Of a DNA stretch of 64,000 bases, positions 60,439-64,000 are shown piece by piece (positions within the stretch are counted from its first letter, which is position 1; every line of letters begins with the position of its first letter). Both the position numbers and the translations under genes were made by a program. The stretch is from Rhabditoides inermis (Eukaryota > Nematoda > Chromadorea > Rhabditida > Rhabditidae). The notes below the pieces were generated by a model. It saw only the letters and a program-made list of their open reading frames with translations. It was not told where the DNA came from and did no database searches. The stretch is from the NCBI GenBank assembly GCA_963966185.1, contig CAWZYM010000346.1, positions 141,001 through 205,000 on the forward strand. Direction: 5' to 3'.

Positions 60439-61923
60439 CTAGAAACTGTATTTTAAAAAGTAATAATATTAATAATTTTATAATAATAATAAGAGTATTT
60501 TAAAAAGTAAAAAAAAATATAACAAAAATCATGATGAAGACGCGCAACATATCGAGAAACGTTCACAGAAAGGTCGATCGCGGAAGATTTGCAAGGTGAC
60601 ATCCGGCTGAGTGGAAAAGCGACGTGAACTCGAGATTTGCATTGAGATTTCAGCCTTTTCCGGGCACGCGGGTATCGCGGCTTTTGATCTTTCTGCTTCA
60701 TTTGCCAGGAAACGCAACACGCTCGTCGAAAACGATATTGCCGATGACCAACACAAATTAGGAGCGATGACTTATTAGACATTGGTCAGTTTGCTCGCAA
60801 ATCAGTAGTTATGAACGCATTGAGAAGTAGGAATATGAAAGTAGAATAAAATAATAATAGTGAACATAAAAATCGTCAAGGAGGTGATAATAGCCCAGAA
60901 ATTATGCAACTACCATCAATTTCACAGCGGTCAGTGAAAGTCATCAGATCGCATTCCAAAATCGCGCAATAAATTCCGGGAGACTCTCTTCGAGTGAGAG
61001 AGCGCAGACAGTGAGAGACAGGTGAGAGAGTGTGAGATAGTGTATGAAATGGAAAGTGCGCGAGAGAAATACGAGATGGGTATCGCGGATGTACACTGTG
61101 TACACAGGATATATATTCGCTCATCATAGGACGGCCAAAATATGATCAGAGTGCGCGAGAGAGTGTGTTGTTGGTTGAGAGCCAGACAGTGACAGTGACG
61201 CGAGAGAGTGCGCGAAATGGAGAGTCTGTCAACACATGGCAGAGAAAAGAGTGACCAATAGCATAAGCCTGTCCTTCCTGGATTTTCACGCCACTCCCAA
61301 TAGCGCAGCGTGAAAACGTGTTATCCATTAAAAACAGCGACAAACAAATAGGTTCACTAGAGAGAGGCAAGAGAGCGCGCGTTCCTTTTTTGTGACCCGC
61401 GGAGTGAAAGTGGCGCTAACAGAGATACTAGAAACGGGAATGTGGGTTACTCACACAAGATGCACAGTGAATCTTAGACAATACTAGCGAGCGCTAACTA
61501 TACTGCAGAACTAGTGAGAATCGTAAAGCAGCCCAGTTTTGACGCCTTCAATCAAATCCCACAATCCGATATCAGATTCTAATCTGATTTCGGTGCAGGT
61601 GTGGTCATTAATTTAATAAGAGCGCGCAATTGCGTTTTTTTTCTCTCAGTGAAGGTCAGTCTCGGGACAAAAAGTGGATGGACCGAATCGAACTCGATAG
61701 CAACTGCGGGTGTACATCACGCAGTGTCAATCAACCAAACCGTACACGGTTAATTCATGTCAATCGAGAGCGTCGGTTGCAGTCGAGAGTTGCGCGAAAT
61801 GAGGAACTCTAATGATTTCAAAGGTCGCACCTAGGTAGACCAAATAGGCGATTCACAATTACCCAAATGAAACAGTGTCTTGACTGGAGGGAAAATTCAA
61901 GACGGTAAGGTGAAACGGTTCGC

Positions 61924-61970
<47 letters not shown>

Positions 61971-63880
61971 ACAAAAAGCGAGCGTGAGTGCGCGCGCGCA
62001 ATGTTGCTGGGAAGAATAGGGAAAAGTGACCGCTTGGAGACAAAAAAACAACACACAGACATATAAAGGAGAGTGTGACCACTGGCCATTGGAAACTTGA
62101 AACATTGCAAGAGTTGCATGAGAAAAGGTTGACTTGAAGCACGTTGATTAAAGGTAATGTATCCTCTGAATCTTTTGATACATTTTAATTTCATCATTTT
62201 TCATTACAATCAATCATAAACAAAACGACATATGACTATCTCTAAAAGGCATTGGTAATACATTCGTGATACCTTTTATTATTGAATTCAGATTCATACT
62301 ACCTTTGAATGAAAACGAATTACTTCTCAAAATTCGAAACGTTGTTACATACACAACCTGAAACGTATTGGGTATTGCTCATCAGAAGTGGTTGCCAGCG
62401 ACATTCTAGTGACACCTAGTGGTTCAAATGAGGTCACCTGTCACCGGTGTCCGCTAAGAGTGACGAACGAACGGAATACTAATGGACAAAGACGAAACGG
62501 TGAGACGTCTATCTGCTCAAGAACAACTCTAATAAACCCGCGCAGGTGTCTTTTTTTTCTTCTCACACCCTCATAGCCACTACATTTACGGAGGGCAAAA
62601 ACCGCCTTGAAGGAGTGTCACACCACCATATTAGAAGTAAGAAGTATAGAAGAAGGCTACGGAGTCAAGGGCGCAGAGTGCGCGCAGAGTGCGGGGACGC
62701 GGAATCGAATATCATTTGACTACTGTGCAAAAAAAGATACGTATCATGCCTGGATTATGAGCTAACGAACTATGAGGTACAATAAAATACACATACAGAC
62801 GTAAAGTACCAGATCTCAATTTACCAGTTCAAATAAAAAAGAGAAAAAGTGGAACACCTGAGTGAGAACCTGAGCATACACGCGCCTTGAAAGGAGTCGA
62901 GTCGGGAGGTGCGGTGAGCATACAACTCGCACTTCCAGAGACACTGTGTTGTGTACACACACAAAAGAAGAAGAGAACATGAGGGGGTGAGGGTGAAAGC
63001 GCCTTTGCGCCAACAACCAACTGTTCAGGACAACAAGAAGCCCGGAATTTCCTCGTTTCTTTCATGGTTTTTTTGATGTTTAAGCTAGTGGAGGGTGCGC
63101 AAAAGTCCGGGTTACTGATTCACTTGCGGTCGAAAAGGCTTTTCGAAGGTTGTGCGAACTAATTGAAGGAGGCTCGGAGAGAAACCTGCGTCCGGAAATG
63201 TCCTCGTAATTATGCCTCAAAGAGGACACGCGATCGCCGGATCCGAATCGAAATTATAGGGTCGCGTAGCGAGGATCTCGACATATGAATGAATATGCCC
63301 CCTCAAATCGATTCCAAAATACAACAGTCGTAAAACAGTAGCACTATGATCGCGGAATGGCAAGGGACCTCGGAATAGAGGAGGCGGGAGGGATATAGGG
63401 GGCGGGATAGCAACAATACCACCGACAAATCCAGGCGGCCGAACAATGAGTGGGAAGCCCTCGGAGCGAGAGGGGGGGGGGGGGATTATACGGTGGCAAG
63501 GACACTGACTGGTAGATCGAGAGGCAGAGGGTAGGAGTAATCGGGCATGCGACGTTTCCCGCGTGCGCGACCTCTATGCAAGAAAGCAATCCGCGGCGCC
63601 CGCCTAAGCGATCTCGAATTGCGCGATTCCAGCCTCGAGACCAACCACCAACAAAATACGGTCGCCCGCGTGAGCAGATTTGAGTCGACAATTGGCGGCT
63701 TAGGCTCACACAGTCGGGCTGCAGAAAACCAGACGACCTCGCAAAGTTTTCAAGACGACGCGATCTGTGGTCTTCGAGCGAAATTCAAAGCGACAGGCCG
63801 GAGAAACCCTCGTCTTTCGAAAAAGAGAGAGAAGAAAGCAATCGAAATAATCTTCATAACCGCTGAGCCGTCGCGCCGCT
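60439..63880. other. DAAM 5' leader/upstream region, no coding exon seen
   Basis: 3.4 kb upstream of the DAAM start codon on the minus strand. It holds AT-rich sequence (60440-60540), repeated GAGAGAGTGCGCGAAATGG-type stretches (61030, 61200), a GA run (61925-61972) and one TGAAACGTATT motif (62359). No open frame resembles a known protein. A non-coding first exon is likely here but I cannot place it. Confidence 0.45.
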
Positions 63881-63940
63881 TCCGGTCGGCTCATCCAATC
63901 AGCGAGCGATCAGCTGGTCAGGCCAGGCCCCGCCCACTTT
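63880..63940. promoter_or_regulatory. CCAAT plus GC-box promoter-like cluster
   Basis: CATCCAATCAGCGAGCG is followed by GGCCCCGCCCACTTTGACC within 45 bp, in a CpG-rich context near the right edge. It could be a DAAM promoter or that of a neighbour beyond the window. The evidence is motif-level only. Confidence 0.35.
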
Positions 63941-64000
63941 GACCGGCTGGCGCGGCTGTTTGGCGGAGGGATCAGCCACGTTCCGAGCAGCGGTCAGACG

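Noticed and set aside
62480..62515. GACGAAACGGTGAGACGTC resembling a second hammerhead
   Set aside because: The CTGATGA box is absent (CTAATGG) and stem II cannot form.
63547..63942. 131-codon plus frame at the right edge
   Set aside because: Arginine-rich translation of a CpG-rich region with no domain; it overlaps a longer-lived promoter-like cluster.

Overview
Origin. This is a eukaryotic, almost certainly invertebrate metazoan, nuclear window. Coding sequence is cut into many short exons with GT-AG boundaries. The genes are animal types (a DAAM-family formin and an F-box protein). Introns and flanks are packed with CT/GA microsatellites, inverted-repeat elements and tandem satellites. 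I cannot name the species.

Layout. 1-660 is degenerate CT-rich microsatellite and 660-1380 is unique sequence with no gene seen. 1380-2720 is a 164/172-bp tandem repeat organised as 336-bp dimers. 2721-16733 is a very large 16-bp satellite. 16736-17077 is a 9-bp satellite. 17078-25468 is about 47 copies of a 178-bp satellite with nested higher-order repeats. 25469-26825 is more 16-bp satellite and 26826-27209 more 9-bp satellite. The order [16-bp, 9-bp] therefore occurs twice, on either side of the 178-bp block. This looks like a centromere-like or other heterochromatic satellite domain (inference).

Genes. From 27.2 kb to the right edge, everything I can recognise is transcribed from the minus strand. 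A complete DAAM-type formin can be assembled from 32 coding exons between 60438 (ATG) and 43536 (stop). All exon phases agree and the product is 1010 aa: GBD/FH3 armadillo region, coiled coil, short FH1, FH2 and DAD. Downstream, a unit of about 7.93-7.97 kb is present twice in tandem (27.2-35.1 kb and 35.1-43.1 kb). Each unit holds a full 11-exon F-box gene (487 aa predicted) followed by an extra copy of the last four DAAM exons. The minus-strand order is thus DAAM, F-box B, DAAM tail, F-box A, DAAM tail, satellite. The extra tails have intact frames and splice sites.

Mobile and structural DNA. The window holds a 1,890-bp transposon with a perfect 8-bp target-site duplication, a 204-bp TTAA-flanked MITE, a 461-bp element with 120-bp inverted arms, a 333-bp inverted-repeat element, a Penelope-type hammerhead-ribozyme-like motif, and a perfect 24-bp hairpin inside a tRNA-like SINE head. 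A short motif, TGAAACGTATG, recurs in the DAAM introns. In both gene families the start codon directly follows a splice acceptor AG, so spliced-leader trans-splicing is worth testing.
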